In this document: positions 29,336-36,747 of the stretch, one piece after another
Numbering within the stretch: the stretch's first letter is position 1
Layout: every line of letters starts with the position of its first letter
Source of the DNA: a virus
IMG/VR virus record: IMGVR_UViG_3300020394_000014
Coordinates: 1 to 44,118 of that record
Direction: 5' to 3' (one strand)
Length of the DNA: 44,118 nucleotides
The notes under the pieces: generated by a model
The model's database searches: none
What the model was told of the DNA's origin: nothing
What the model saw: the letters and a program-made list of their open reading frames with translations, nothing else
Made by a program: the position numbers and the translations under genes

Positions 29336-31171
29336 TTATCCAAGTGCAATTGCTAATGCTGTTGCTGATTCTTCTGCAAATGACCTTGTAGAAACTGTTC
29401 CCGATTCATCCGCAAATGTAAAGGTTCTATTAGCTGTTGGGTCTGTAATAGCAAAAGTAGTTGTAATGCTATCCCCTGTTGTAGAACCATCAAAAGTTAT
29501 ACCTGTATCTGTTATATTACTGGCTGCACCAACCTGACTAGCTACATACGCTTTAATTGATTGTTGAGTAGCTAAAGCAGTATCACTATCTGATGCCATG
29601 TTATCTTCATCAAGAATAGCGGTTACGGTTGCACCAGAAGCAAGTGTTAAGTTTGTGCTTGCTGTTACAGTAGTACCTGCAAGAGCAGCAAATGTACCAG
29701 CAGCAGCACTATTAGCACCTATTGTTGTGCCATCTATTTCACCACCAGCAATGTCTACTTTAGTAATATCAACTTCACCAGTGCCATTTGGTGTAAGTGC
29801 AATGTTACCATCAGTGTCTGTAGACGTAATAGCATTACCATTAACATTAATGTTATCTACCTGCAGTTCTGTAACAGCACTATTAGTACCTAATGTTACA
29901 GCATCAATAGCACCGCTATCAATATCTACTTTGGTAATGTCAACTTCGCCTGCACCGTTTGGAGTGATAGCAATATTACCATCAGTATTTGTGCTAATAA
30001 TGGTATTACCATTAACATTAATATTACCGATAGTAGCACCACTACCATTTAATTTTAAGCGTTCTGCCGCCGCACCACCAGATGACATGGTTTTAAATAG
30101 CATGTCAAATTCTTCGGATGTTGGAGTTAGTCCACTAGCAGATGACTCAATAACACCGCCAATTTCTAAATTACCTGAAGCAGTTTCAGTAGAAAACTCA
30201 ATGCCTGTTCCTATACCAACAGCAGGTGTACCACTACTTTGTACCTGCAGTTTAAGCAAGTCAGTTACAGCGTTGGTTGTTGAATTTTCTACATTAAGAA
30301 CAAGACCTGTATCTGCTACATGAGTAAGAGTTACATCTGTAGGTGCTGCACCGAAGTTTATAATAGCACCATCTGAAGACAGTGTAATATCATCACCTAC
30401 ATCTAAATCACCATTAATATCTAAATCATCTGTAATATTTACGCCAGTTGTAGATACTTCTAAACGAGTAGTACCACCTTGCTGTAGTTTAAGACTACCA
30501 GTACCAGCATCATTAATAATGCTATCACTTGCATCATGAAATATTTCTAGGTCATTACCTGTACCAAATCTAATTTTATCATTATCAATAAGGTCAATGC
30601 CAGTGCCAGCAGTAATATTACCATTACCTAATATTTCACTTAATGTGTCTGATGCACCTACTGTAGAATCTACATACGCTTTAATTGATTGTTGTGTAGC
30701 CAATGAAGTATTGCTATCTGATGCCATATTATCTTCATCTAATATAGCAGTAACAGTAGCCCCACTAGCTAATGTCAAATTAGTGCTTGCTGTAAGATTA
30801 GTAAATGTACCTGCTGCCGCAGAATTAGCACCCACAATAGCACCATCAATTGCGCCAGCATCAATATCTACGGTAGGAAGATTTGCCGTTCCTTGTAAAT
30901 GCAAATCTTTAAATTTAAGAAGTGTTGTACCGATATCAAGTGTGTTATTAGACTTTGGTTTTATTTCAGTTGTACTGGCTACAAAATCTTGAGCAGGACC
31001 AAGCACAGTAATAGGTCCACCCTCGCCTGATGTACCATCGTGCGTGTGACCTGTGCTACCATTAAAAGCAGCTTCAATGGCATCGTATTCACCATCAAAG
31101 TCTGCAGCGTTAATAATATTACCATCAGCAATATTATTGGCGGTATCATTTCTGGTATAACCTGTTCCCAT
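29336..31171 (-). CDS. Repeat-rich tail fibre protein (611 aa)
   Basis: The N-terminal part carries the marine-fibre signature SNNTLDIGTTLLKFKDLHLQ at about 115-135. The rest is built from repeats. A unit LTLASGATVTAILDEDNMAS plus ATQQSIKAYV occurs twice, and a unit with NGNxIxSTxTDGNIAxTPNG plus GEVDITKVDI occurs twice in tandem. Such repeats form elongated trimeric fibres. The C-terminus (FTFADESGTVSTRSFAEESA) shows no lectin or chaperone domain, so receptor contact may be left to the downstream fibres. Follows the tail nozzle gene. Confidence 0.75.
   Translation of the reverse strand: MGTGYTRNDTANNIADGNIINAADFDGEYDAIEAAFNGSTGHTHDGTSGEGGPITVLGPAQDFVASTTEIKPKSNNTLDIGTTLLKFKDLHLQGTANLPTVDIDAGAIDGAIVGANSAAAGTFTNLTASTNLTLASGATVTAILDEDNMASDSNTSLATQQSIKAYVDSTVGASDTLSEILGNGNITAGTGIDLIDNDKIRFGTGNDLEIFHDASDSIINDAGTGSLKLQQGGTTRLEVSTTGVNITDDLDINGDLDVGDDITLSSDGAIINFGAAPTDVTLTHVADTGLVLNVENSTTNAVTDLLKLQVQSSGTPAVGIGTGIEFSTETASGNLEIGGVIESSASGLTPTSEEFDMLFKTMSSGGAAAERLKLNGSGATIGNINVNGNTIISTNTDGNIAITPNGAGEVDITKVDIDSGAIDAVTLGTNSAVTELQVDNINVNGNAITSTDTDGNIALTPNGTGEVDITKVDIAGGEIDGTTIGANSAAAGTFAALAGTTVTASTNLTLASGATVTAILDEDNMASDSDTALATQQSIKAYVASQVGAASNITDTGITFDGSTTGDSITTTFAITDPTANRTFTFADESGTVSTRSFAEESATALAIALG
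29541..29666 (-). repeat. Fibre repeat, copy near C-terminus
   Basis: Encodes the LTLASGATVTAILDEDNMAS + ATQQSIKAYV unit. It matches the copy at 30669-30794: 25 bases around ctacatacgctttaattg are identical, while elsewhere differences fall mostly at synonymous positions. Confidence 0.75.
30669..30794 (-). repeat. Fibre repeat, copy near N-terminus
   Basis: Second copy of the unit at 29541-29666, about 1.1 kb away in the same gene. The protein is nearly the same, while the DNA has drifted at third codon positions, so the duplication is old and conserved at protein level. Confidence 0.75.
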
Positions 31172-31176
31172 GTTAT

Positions 31177-33153
31177 CTACCTTCTATCGTGTTCTGCATA
31201 TTCAACTGTTAATGCATCAATGGAATATGGAGGGTCCGTGCTTGTGGATGTAAACTGAAAAGATACAGTATTGCCTGAACCTACTACTTGCGTTTCAAAA
31301 AGTTTAAGTAGTTTAGTTCCAAAACTTGTGGAACCAAATATTCCCACACCATAAAATCCAACCTGTCCTTGTGTGTTAAGAATGCGAATAGGCGAAGGTT
31401 GAATAGTACCCGAACTATCAAAGTCCAGTTTTAAACTAACATCAAAGTTTACACTACCTTGTGGGTCAGAATACAAAAACAACTTGTAAAATGTTTTGCG
31501 TATTCGTGGGTCTCTAATAGGCAAATGTGGAGTGGCAAACGTAGTTTGAATATTATCCCCATCAAATGAATTACCACTTTCCATTTGATATACATAGCCA
31601 TCGTTATTTGAAAACAGTACTACTTCAACATTTTCGTTGTAGTTACTATCTGCCACATACGCACGTATACCACGTGTCTCTGCCCATGCCATGCCCTCAC
31701 CACCTTGTGGTGCAAACTGTGTAGCTAGAATACCTTGAGCATTTTCTGCAGTAATATTATTGTTATATCCTAACAATCTATACTGCGACTTTTCTCTAAT
31801 TACACAACTGGTAAAGCTAGTATTTGCTGCAATAAAATCGGTTATATTAGACTGAATATTCTTGGAAACAGAGGCTAGTCCAAAGTCTCCAATTCTATCT
31901 GTACCACTTACAAGCCTTAATCCATCTGGCGCAAGAAACATAATATCGCCAGCAATTTCTTGAATTGTATCCGAATCAATACAGCCTATATCCATAGTAA
32001 TTGGCTGTAAGTTAAAATCTGCAATCGTAGTACCAAGTAATTGATGTATGCTGCGTTCAGTAAAAATAATTAAGTTTTGCCTAAACACAGCTAGGCCAGT
32101 AATTGTTGTGCCTACATTAATTACACCAGAACCATTTGCTGCAGTAAAGTCTGTATCTGTGTATGGAGCAGTAAAAGTTAGGTTACTTCCTTTTGCAAAA
32201 AATAAATGTTTTTTTGCTTCTTCTACGAAAGATGCTCCAATTACTCCTGTAGGTGCAGTATCTAATACAGTAAACGTAGCATCATCATACAGTGCAGGTG
32301 CGTTAAGACCATCTACAATTGCTATTTTTTCTGTGCCGTTAAAGTTGTACTTTGCAAATCTAGTTTTACCAGCAGTCTCTCTACTAACAGAGAGAAAAGT
32401 AATAACAGCATTATCTGCGGGGCTACTAGCCAAGTTTGGATTAATATTTAATGTAGTACCGCCAGATGTTACTGTAGCATCTGATGTAACTGTATAAACT
32501 AAATCTATACCAGCAACTTTAAATACATCACCTGCTTGTGGTGCAGAGGTAAGACCATCAATAGCAAGTGTTCCACCAGTTTGACTTGCGCCATTTACAA
32601 GAGGTGTACCATAATCAGGCACATTAATCTTTGTAAATCCAGACCCACCCGTTTTAAATATGTCTGCATTTTTACAGACAATAGCGTTATCTTCCCAAGA
32701 GGCAACACCTAATGTAAGATAATTAGATGTTGTAGTTTTAAATGTAACCGCTGCTGCATTAGCAGGACTACTAGCAAGAGAAGTTGTTAGTGTTAGTGTT
32801 GCTCTATTGTTAGTAGCATCAAATGTGACACCGCCAGATGCAATAGTATATGTGCCAGTTACACCTGCAATTTGTAAAGTATCACCTGCTTCTGGTGACG
32901 TATGACAAGCAGCTATAATAAGTGTTGTGCCTGACTGACTAGCACCGTGTACAACTGGCGCACCATACGGTGGTATAATATTACTGTCGTACTTAGTAAA
33001 ACCTTCAATTCTTCTGTAACCACCTTCTACAGATGGTTCAAAGTTTCGCAGTATTCTTGCACTTCCCGGTGCGTTAACACCTTGCTGCAAGGGAGAAAGG
33101 TTTGTTATCAGACCACCACGAAACTCAACAGGATAGGTTTGCCATGCATCCAT
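31177..33153 (-). CDS. Tail nozzle / tubular protein B-like (658 aa)
   Basis: The N-terminal segment VEFRGGLITNLSPLQQGV, then SARILRNFEPSVEGGYRRIE and GFTKYD, is characteristic of podovirus tail nozzle proteins. They share a short motif announcing a beta-propeller-like body (repeated blocks such as PVVHGASQSGTTLII and PLVNGASQTGGTLAI, an internal duplication). It would form the lower tail tube through which DNA leaves. It follows the adaptor gene, as in T7 (gp11-gp12) order. Confidence 0.75.
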   Translation of the reverse strand: MDAWQTYPVEFRGGLITNLSPLQQGVNAPGSARILRNFEPSVEGGYRRIEGFTKYDSNIIPPYGAPVVHGASQSGTTLIIAACHTSPEAGDTLQIAGVTGTYTIASGGVTFDATNNRATLTLTTSLASSPANAAAVTFKTTTSNYLTLGVASWEDNAIVCKNADIFKTGGSGFTKINVPDYGTPLVNGASQTGGTLAIDGLTSAPQAGDVFKVAGIDLVYTVTSDATVTSGGTTLNINPNLASSPADNAVITFLSVSRETAGKTRFAKYNFNGTEKIAIVDGLNAPALYDDATFTVLDTAPTGVIGASFVEEAKKHLFFAKGSNLTFTAPYTDTDFTAANGSGVINVGTTITGLAVFRQNLIIFTERSIHQLLGTTIADFNLQPITMDIGCIDSDTIQEIAGDIMFLAPDGLRLVSGTDRIGDFGLASVSKNIQSNITDFIAANTSFTSCVIREKSQYRLLGYNNNITAENAQGILATQFAPQGGEGMAWAETRGIRAYVADSNYNENVEVVLFSNNDGYVYQMESGNSFDGDNIQTTFATPHLPIRDPRIRKTFYKLFLYSDPQGSVNFDVSLKLDFDSSGTIQPSPIRILNTQGQVGFYGVGIFGSTSFGTKLLKLFETQVVGSGNTVSFQFTSTSTDPPYSIDALTVEYAEHDRR

Positions 33154-33164
33154 CGTGTTAGCCC

Positions 33165-33884
33165 TTATAAATTAAGACCTGTGTTTGCTCCGCCTGTATT
33201 ACGAGTAATCATATAGGAACGCACATAAGGTGTACGATTAATCAATTGTGAACGCATGTGTTTAATACCCTCATCAAACTTTTGTTTTGCTATTGTAGCC
33301 GCTTGCGAGTTACTTCTAAACATATATGCGTGGTACATAGCACCATCTATAATAATGTGTCTAAAGCGTTCTGGTATATTTGTTGTATCTGTTGCTCCAG
33401 ATAAGTCGGTAGGAAAAGTATAATACTCATATACTACTTCATATGCTTTATTTGGTTCTGGTGATAATATGTATTCTAAATCAGGTGCTTGTATGACATA
33501 AATAGGAACACCTTGATTAGAAGTTGAGTTATACTCTTGCTGTACATACTTATCTAAATATTCTTCATAAGCTACTTCACTTAATCTAGTGGTAGCATTA
33601 CCAAGCGTAGTATTTTCTTTTATTCTAAATGTTTTAAAATTAATAACTTTAGCATCTGTTGGAAATGCGTAACGGCTAGTGTTAGCTACTAATGTAGTTG
33701 TTTGCGTTACATGATTAAAAGGCCAATTATATTCTGACTGATTTAAATATCTTATGGAAGCGTTTACTGCATCTTTAGCCTGTGAGTAAAATCCTGTTGC
33801 AGTTGCAAAATTAGCTGAAGTGAGTTCTACCTCATTCAGCCGTCTGTTTACATCATTTACTAGACCCAGAAAATCGTATGCCAT
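33165..33884 (-). CDS. Tail adaptor / tubular protein A-like (239 aa)
   Basis: Begins MAYDFLGLVNDVNRRLNEVE, a helical start typical of head-to-tail adaptors (T7 gp11, P22 gp4 class), with YLNQSEYNWPFN and later ERFRHIIIDGAMYHAYMFR, which recur in adaptor families. It would dock on the portal and connect to the nozzle. AAGGGAAAAAC precedes ATG 33884. The gene lies just after a hairpin terminator that separates it from the highly expressed capsid genes. Confidence 0.75.
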   Translation of the reverse strand: MAYDFLGLVNDVNRRLNEVELTSANFATATGFYSQAKDAVNASIRYLNQSEYNWPFNHVTQTTTLVANTSRYAFPTDAKVINFKTFRIKENTTLGNATTRLSEVAYEEYLDKYVQQEYNSTSNQGVPIYVIQAPDLEYILSPEPNKAYEVVYEYYTFPTDLSGATDTTNIPERFRHIIIDGAMYHAYMFRSNSQAATIAKQKFDEGIKHMRSQLINRTPYVRSYMITRNTGGANTGLNL

Positions 33885-33902
33885 GTTTTTCCCTTAGAGA
33901 AA

Positions 33903-33931
33903 GTGAGGGGCAAGTTGCCCTGCCCCGTCAC
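33903..33931 (-). terminator. Hairpin terminator after capsid genes
   Basis: On the - strand GTGA-C-GGGGCA pairs with TGCCCC-TCAC around an 8-base loop, with one bulged C. It is followed by TTTCTC, a short imperfect T-rich tail. It sits directly after the decoration gene and before the tail adaptor, the same place as T7 terminator T-phi after gene 10. Partial termination would lower tail gene expression relative to capsid. Confidence 0.7.
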
Positions 33932-33936
33932 ATTAT

Positions 33937-34461
33937 TTATGCAAGTGTGTCACGGTCTACTTCGTCAGCAGCCATTTCACCAAGGCCATCAATGTTCATC
34001 AACACAGCAAAAATACGAATTTTTCCTGCATTTGGTGCAGTTGATGTCGCTTGAAGTTCTAAGTCAATGGTATCTTCCGCTGTGCAAATAACAGGGTTAG
34101 CTGCTGTTGCTGCAGGAGTTAGATATCCAATTCCAGAAGACAAGTTTGTTGCGTTGTCATCAATATCAACGGCAGAAACATATCCAGTTACATCTGTACC
34201 ACCGATTTGGTCTCCACTACCAGTGAAGCCAAGGTTTACAGTGTTTCCATCTGCTGCCGTTTGAACAGCTTCAATCATTTCAGCACCTGCTGTCAACACC
34301 ATAGTATTGGCTGGTACAGAAATTGCTTCAACAATATCACCTGCTGAAAGGCTGTTAATTGCAGAGTTGGAAAAATCTAGAGTAGTTTCAACCATGTAAG
34401 GCTGACGACCACGTGCGCCTGCTCCACGTACAGAGGTTTTAAGTGTACTAACTGTAGCCAT
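33937..34461 (-). CDS. Capsid decoration-like structural protein (174 aa)
   Basis: MATVSTLKTSVRGAGARGRQ is a basic start, followed by a strand-rich, Ala/Thr/Asp-rich body (SAGDIVEAISVPANTMVLTA; KIRIFAVLMNIDGLGEM). It lies immediately after the major capsid gene, shares its promoter and is followed by a terminator, so it should be abundant. Those features fit a head decoration or cement protein; no sequence signature proves it. Confidence 0.6.
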   Translation of the reverse strand: MATVSTLKTSVRGAGARGRQPYMVETTLDFSNSAINSLSAGDIVEAISVPANTMVLTAGAEMIEAVQTAADGNTVNLGFTGSGDQIGGTDVTGYVSAVDIDDNATNLSSGIGYLTPAATAANPVICTAEDTIDLELQATSTAPNAGKIRIFAVLMNIDGLGEMAADEVDRDTLA

Positions 34462-34473
34462 TTTAACCCTCCC

Positions 34474-35571
34474 TTATGCCAAGCAGTAAGCGGCAGTTGC
34501 GATTGCTTCAGGACGAAGAATCTTTCTGCCATACAGATGCATACCACGAACGATGTCAGCAAAGCTGTCAGGGTCACGGTAAGTTTCAGTCTTATTAATC
34601 TGCTCTGCAGTTGCGACAGCAGATGAATGACCAGCCACGATAATGCCCATGTTTGACGTGTTAGGACCGCCTGTAGTTGCAGGGCCAGTACCCAGCGAAG
34701 GCAAGTTGTTAGACGAATAAACTTGGAAACCGTGAAGGTTATTTACAACAAGACCATTCTGAAGACCAGAACCACCAAAGTCAGAATTCAGAAGACGTGA
34801 ATCTTCATCCTTCAATACTTCAATGAAAACCGGGTCAAGAACTAGCCAGCGTCCTTGGGTATCAACATTCTGTTGGTCCATCAGACGTGACATACGTGCA
34901 ATGATTTGCAGCGGAAATGCGTTACCAGCAGTGCTGGACTTAGCAGCCGTTGCGCCACCTGCACGTGGCTCAATACCAATACAATTGTTTGCAGAACCTG
35001 CAGAACCTGATGTATTAGTAAAGTCAGATGCGTCCAAAGACATAGACGCAAGCAATTCAGCACCAACAAGGTTAGCACCATCAGAAGCTGTGGATACAGC
35101 TTTGCCACCATTAACAGTTGTGTTAACAGTGTTAGCAGCACCGTGAATAGCTGATTGCTTAAAGCCTGACAAGTAGCCAAGAACGTCTTGGTCAAACTGG
35201 TCAGCAAGGCGATAAGCAGCACGGTCACTTGCCAAAGATTGGAAGTTTACGTGGCTATGTGCCTCTTCAATGTCATCAACCTTAAATGCAAAGTAGTTAG
35301 CTTTGTCAATTGTCAGGTTGAAGTCTTCATCGTCAAGGTCTTGAGGAGTGATAGTAGTACCACGCTCATATGCCTTAACTGTAATTTCGGGTTCCTTGAT
35401 AATCTTAACGGAATCACCCATTTGTGCAATTTCACCAAAGTAATCATTATTGGTGATAGCTTCAACAATAGATGCCTTGCGAAAAGCAAGTTGCACCTGT
35501 TTGCTGTAAATTACGGGCGAAAAATTACCGTTAGGAAGATTACCATACCCGGCAGCGGATGTAAATGCCAT
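34474..35571 (-). CDS. Major capsid protein (365 aa)
   Basis: The sequence MAFTSAAGYGNLPNGNFSPV with YSKQVQLAFRKASIVEAITN and then YFGEIAQMGDSVKII is typical of podovirus coat proteins with the HK97 fold. Later segments GRWLVLDPVFIEVLKDEDSR and LLNSDFGGSGLQNG, and an ATAAYCLA ending, support this. It follows the scaffold gene and has its own promoter and a long structured leader, as expected for the most abundant protein. AGGAG lies 9 bases before ATG 35571. Confidence 0.9.
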   Translation of the reverse strand: MAFTSAAGYGNLPNGNFSPVIYSKQVQLAFRKASIVEAITNNDYFGEIAQMGDSVKIIKEPEITVKAYERGTTITPQDLDDEDFNLTIDKANYFAFKVDDIEEAHSHVNFQSLASDRAAYRLADQFDQDVLGYLSGFKQSAIHGAANTVNTTVNGGKAVSTASDGANLVGAELLASMSLDASDFTNTSGSAGSANNCIGIEPRAGGATAAKSSTAGNAFPLQIIARMSRLMDQQNVDTQGRWLVLDPVFIEVLKDEDSRLLNSDFGGSGLQNGLVVNNLHGFQVYSSNNLPSLGTGPATTGGPNTSNMGIIVAGHSSAVATAEQINKTETYRDPDSFADIVRGMHLYGRKILRPEAIATAAYCLA

Positions 35572-35730
35572 GATATAATCTCCTAGTTTAGCATTTTTCT
35601 ACAGATGCAAACTCACCAAACTAATCAGGGGCTAATTTATTTGGGTGTGTATTCTAATAAGGTGGCCGCCCTACTATTCAACAGGCCAAATTCGTCAGGT
35701 AATCCGTAAGCTGTGCTTGTTTGCTGTTAT

Positions 35731-35760
35731 GTGTGGACATATTGCGCTATACATCCACAC
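35731..35760 (-). promoter_or_regulatory. 30-bp near-perfect palindrome in capsid mRNA leader
   Basis: GTGTGGA and TCCACAC form the arms, with two G-T wobble pairs, three A-T pairs, one mismatch and a central GCGC. Read as RNA it is a hairpin that begins a few bases after the predicted start of the capsid transcript (near 35767). It could stabilise the 5' end of the mRNA, or as DNA serve as an operator for a dimeric protein. The remaining leader to 35572 (about 160 bases) holds no gene and no other clear signal. Confidence 0.7.
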
Positions 35761-35773
35761 TTGGTTACATATA

Positions 35774-35801
35774 GTTATACTGAAAAATAACTATTTGTCA
35801 A
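35774..35801 (-). promoter_or_regulatory. Sigma-70-type promoter for major capsid gene
   Basis: On the - strand TTGACA (35801-35796) is followed after 16 bases by TATAAC (35779-35774), 11 of 12 consensus positions. It starts right after the scaffold stop codon. The predicted transcript has a leader of about 195 bases before the capsid ATG. It matches the logic of a separate capsid promoter such as T7 phi-10, but uses host sigma-70. Confidence 0.78.
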
Positions 35802-35809
35802 CACTTTTT

Positions 35810-36682
35810 TTATCTGGCAGAACCAGACATATCATAGATAAACTTTCCTGTACGGATAGCTTCCATAATTTCGTCAGAGCGTTTCTCATATTCTTTAGGT
35901 GACATTGCCTGAACCTGAGACTCTGTTAGATAAGTGGAAGATTCGTCTGTTTGAGGTGCGCTTCTATTGCTTTTAGTGGACACCGCTTCAGCAGCACCTT
36001 TATCTTTCTTAGACTTCTTCTCACTTTTTATTCCTTTATCTGCTTTGTACAGGTCAATAGCCCGTGCTGCTGACCGTGCATCATTATCATTTTCATACAA
36101 TGCATCCTGTACCCATTTAGGCTGCTCATCAGCCCAATCATGAAAATCATCGCTGTCACGAATCTCTCCAAAGTCAGGATGTAATCTCATTAACTCAGCT
36201 TCAGCTTTTTCTTTTGTAGCTGACTGCTGCATCTCATCAATTGCTTTCATGCGGTCTTCAAGCAGACTTGTTTGCTCTGCTGCTTTTTTCATAGCAATTG
36301 TTTCTACAATTTTTGCTACATCAGGATATTCTGCTGCCCACTCTTCGATGTCTTCATCTGACTTAGGCAGCTTCATTTCTTTTTGTGCTGCAACAGAAAG
36401 CTGACGCTTTAAATCATCAATCTCTTTCTTTAACTCTTCAGCTTGTTTTTGCTGATGCCTACGTAAGTCAGAGTAACGCTTCTTAAATGTCTTTTCCTCT
36501 GCGTTAGTAGGTTCAGCTTCTTGTTCTACAGGTTCTTCTACCTCACCTGCGTTTTCTTTTATAAGCTGTTCTAGTTCTGCTTCTTCACGTTGACGTTTTT
36601 CTTCGTTTGTGTATTTACGATTTGCAAATGCAACTTTCTTTTCTGGTTGCATCTCTTCTGCCATAATAGCTGCTTCAGCCAT
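35810..36682 (-). CDS. Capsid scaffolding protein (290 aa)
   Basis: Highly charged, almost all helix: EEKRQREEAELEQLIKENAG, a coil at about 70-100 (YSDLRRHQQKQAEELKKEID) and a basic C-terminal region (SEKKSKKDKG). It sits directly before the major capsid gene, the standard place of scaffold proteins that guide procapsid assembly and then leave. AAGGAGAAAAAG precedes ATG 36682. No protease motif was seen. Confidence 0.82.
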   Translation of the reverse strand: MAEAAIMAEEMQPEKKVAFANRKYTNEEKRQREEAELEQLIKENAGEVEEPVEQEAEPTNAEEKTFKKRYSDLRRHQQKQAEELKKEIDDLKRQLSVAAQKEMKLPKSDEDIEEWAAEYPDVAKIVETIAMKKAAEQTSLLEDRMKAIDEMQQSATKEKAEAELMRLHPDFGEIRDSDDFHDWADEQPKWVQDALYENDNDARSAARAIDLYKADKGIKSEKKSKKDKGAAEAVSTKSNRSAPQTDESSTYLTESQVQAMSPKEYEKRSDEIMEAIRTGKFIYDMSGSAR

Positions 36683-36694
36683 CTTTTTCTCCTT

Positions 36695-36736
36695 ATGGGG
36701 CTAACCGTAGCCAGTGTTGGGGGGTTAGGTAGCCAT
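36695..36736 (-). other. Possible RNA hairpin in gap before scaffold gene
   Basis: The gap between the 590-aa gene and the scaffold gene contains GGCTA-CGGT-TAGCC, a 5-bp stem, and longer imperfect pairing ATGG...TAACC with GGTTA...CCAT. No T-run follows, so it is more likely an mRNA processing or stability element than a terminator. Low confidence. Confidence 0.3.
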
Positions 36737-36747
36737 TGATATGTGGA

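Noticed and set aside
29598-30323. 241-codon + strand open frame
   Set aside because: Antisense to the repeat-rich tail fibre; low-complexity Val/Pro/Ser sequence that mirrors the fibre repeats.
35645-35902. + strand 85-codon frame over the capsid leader
   Set aside because: It runs against the block, overlaps the promoter and scaffold gene, has no ribosome-binding site and no protein-like pattern.
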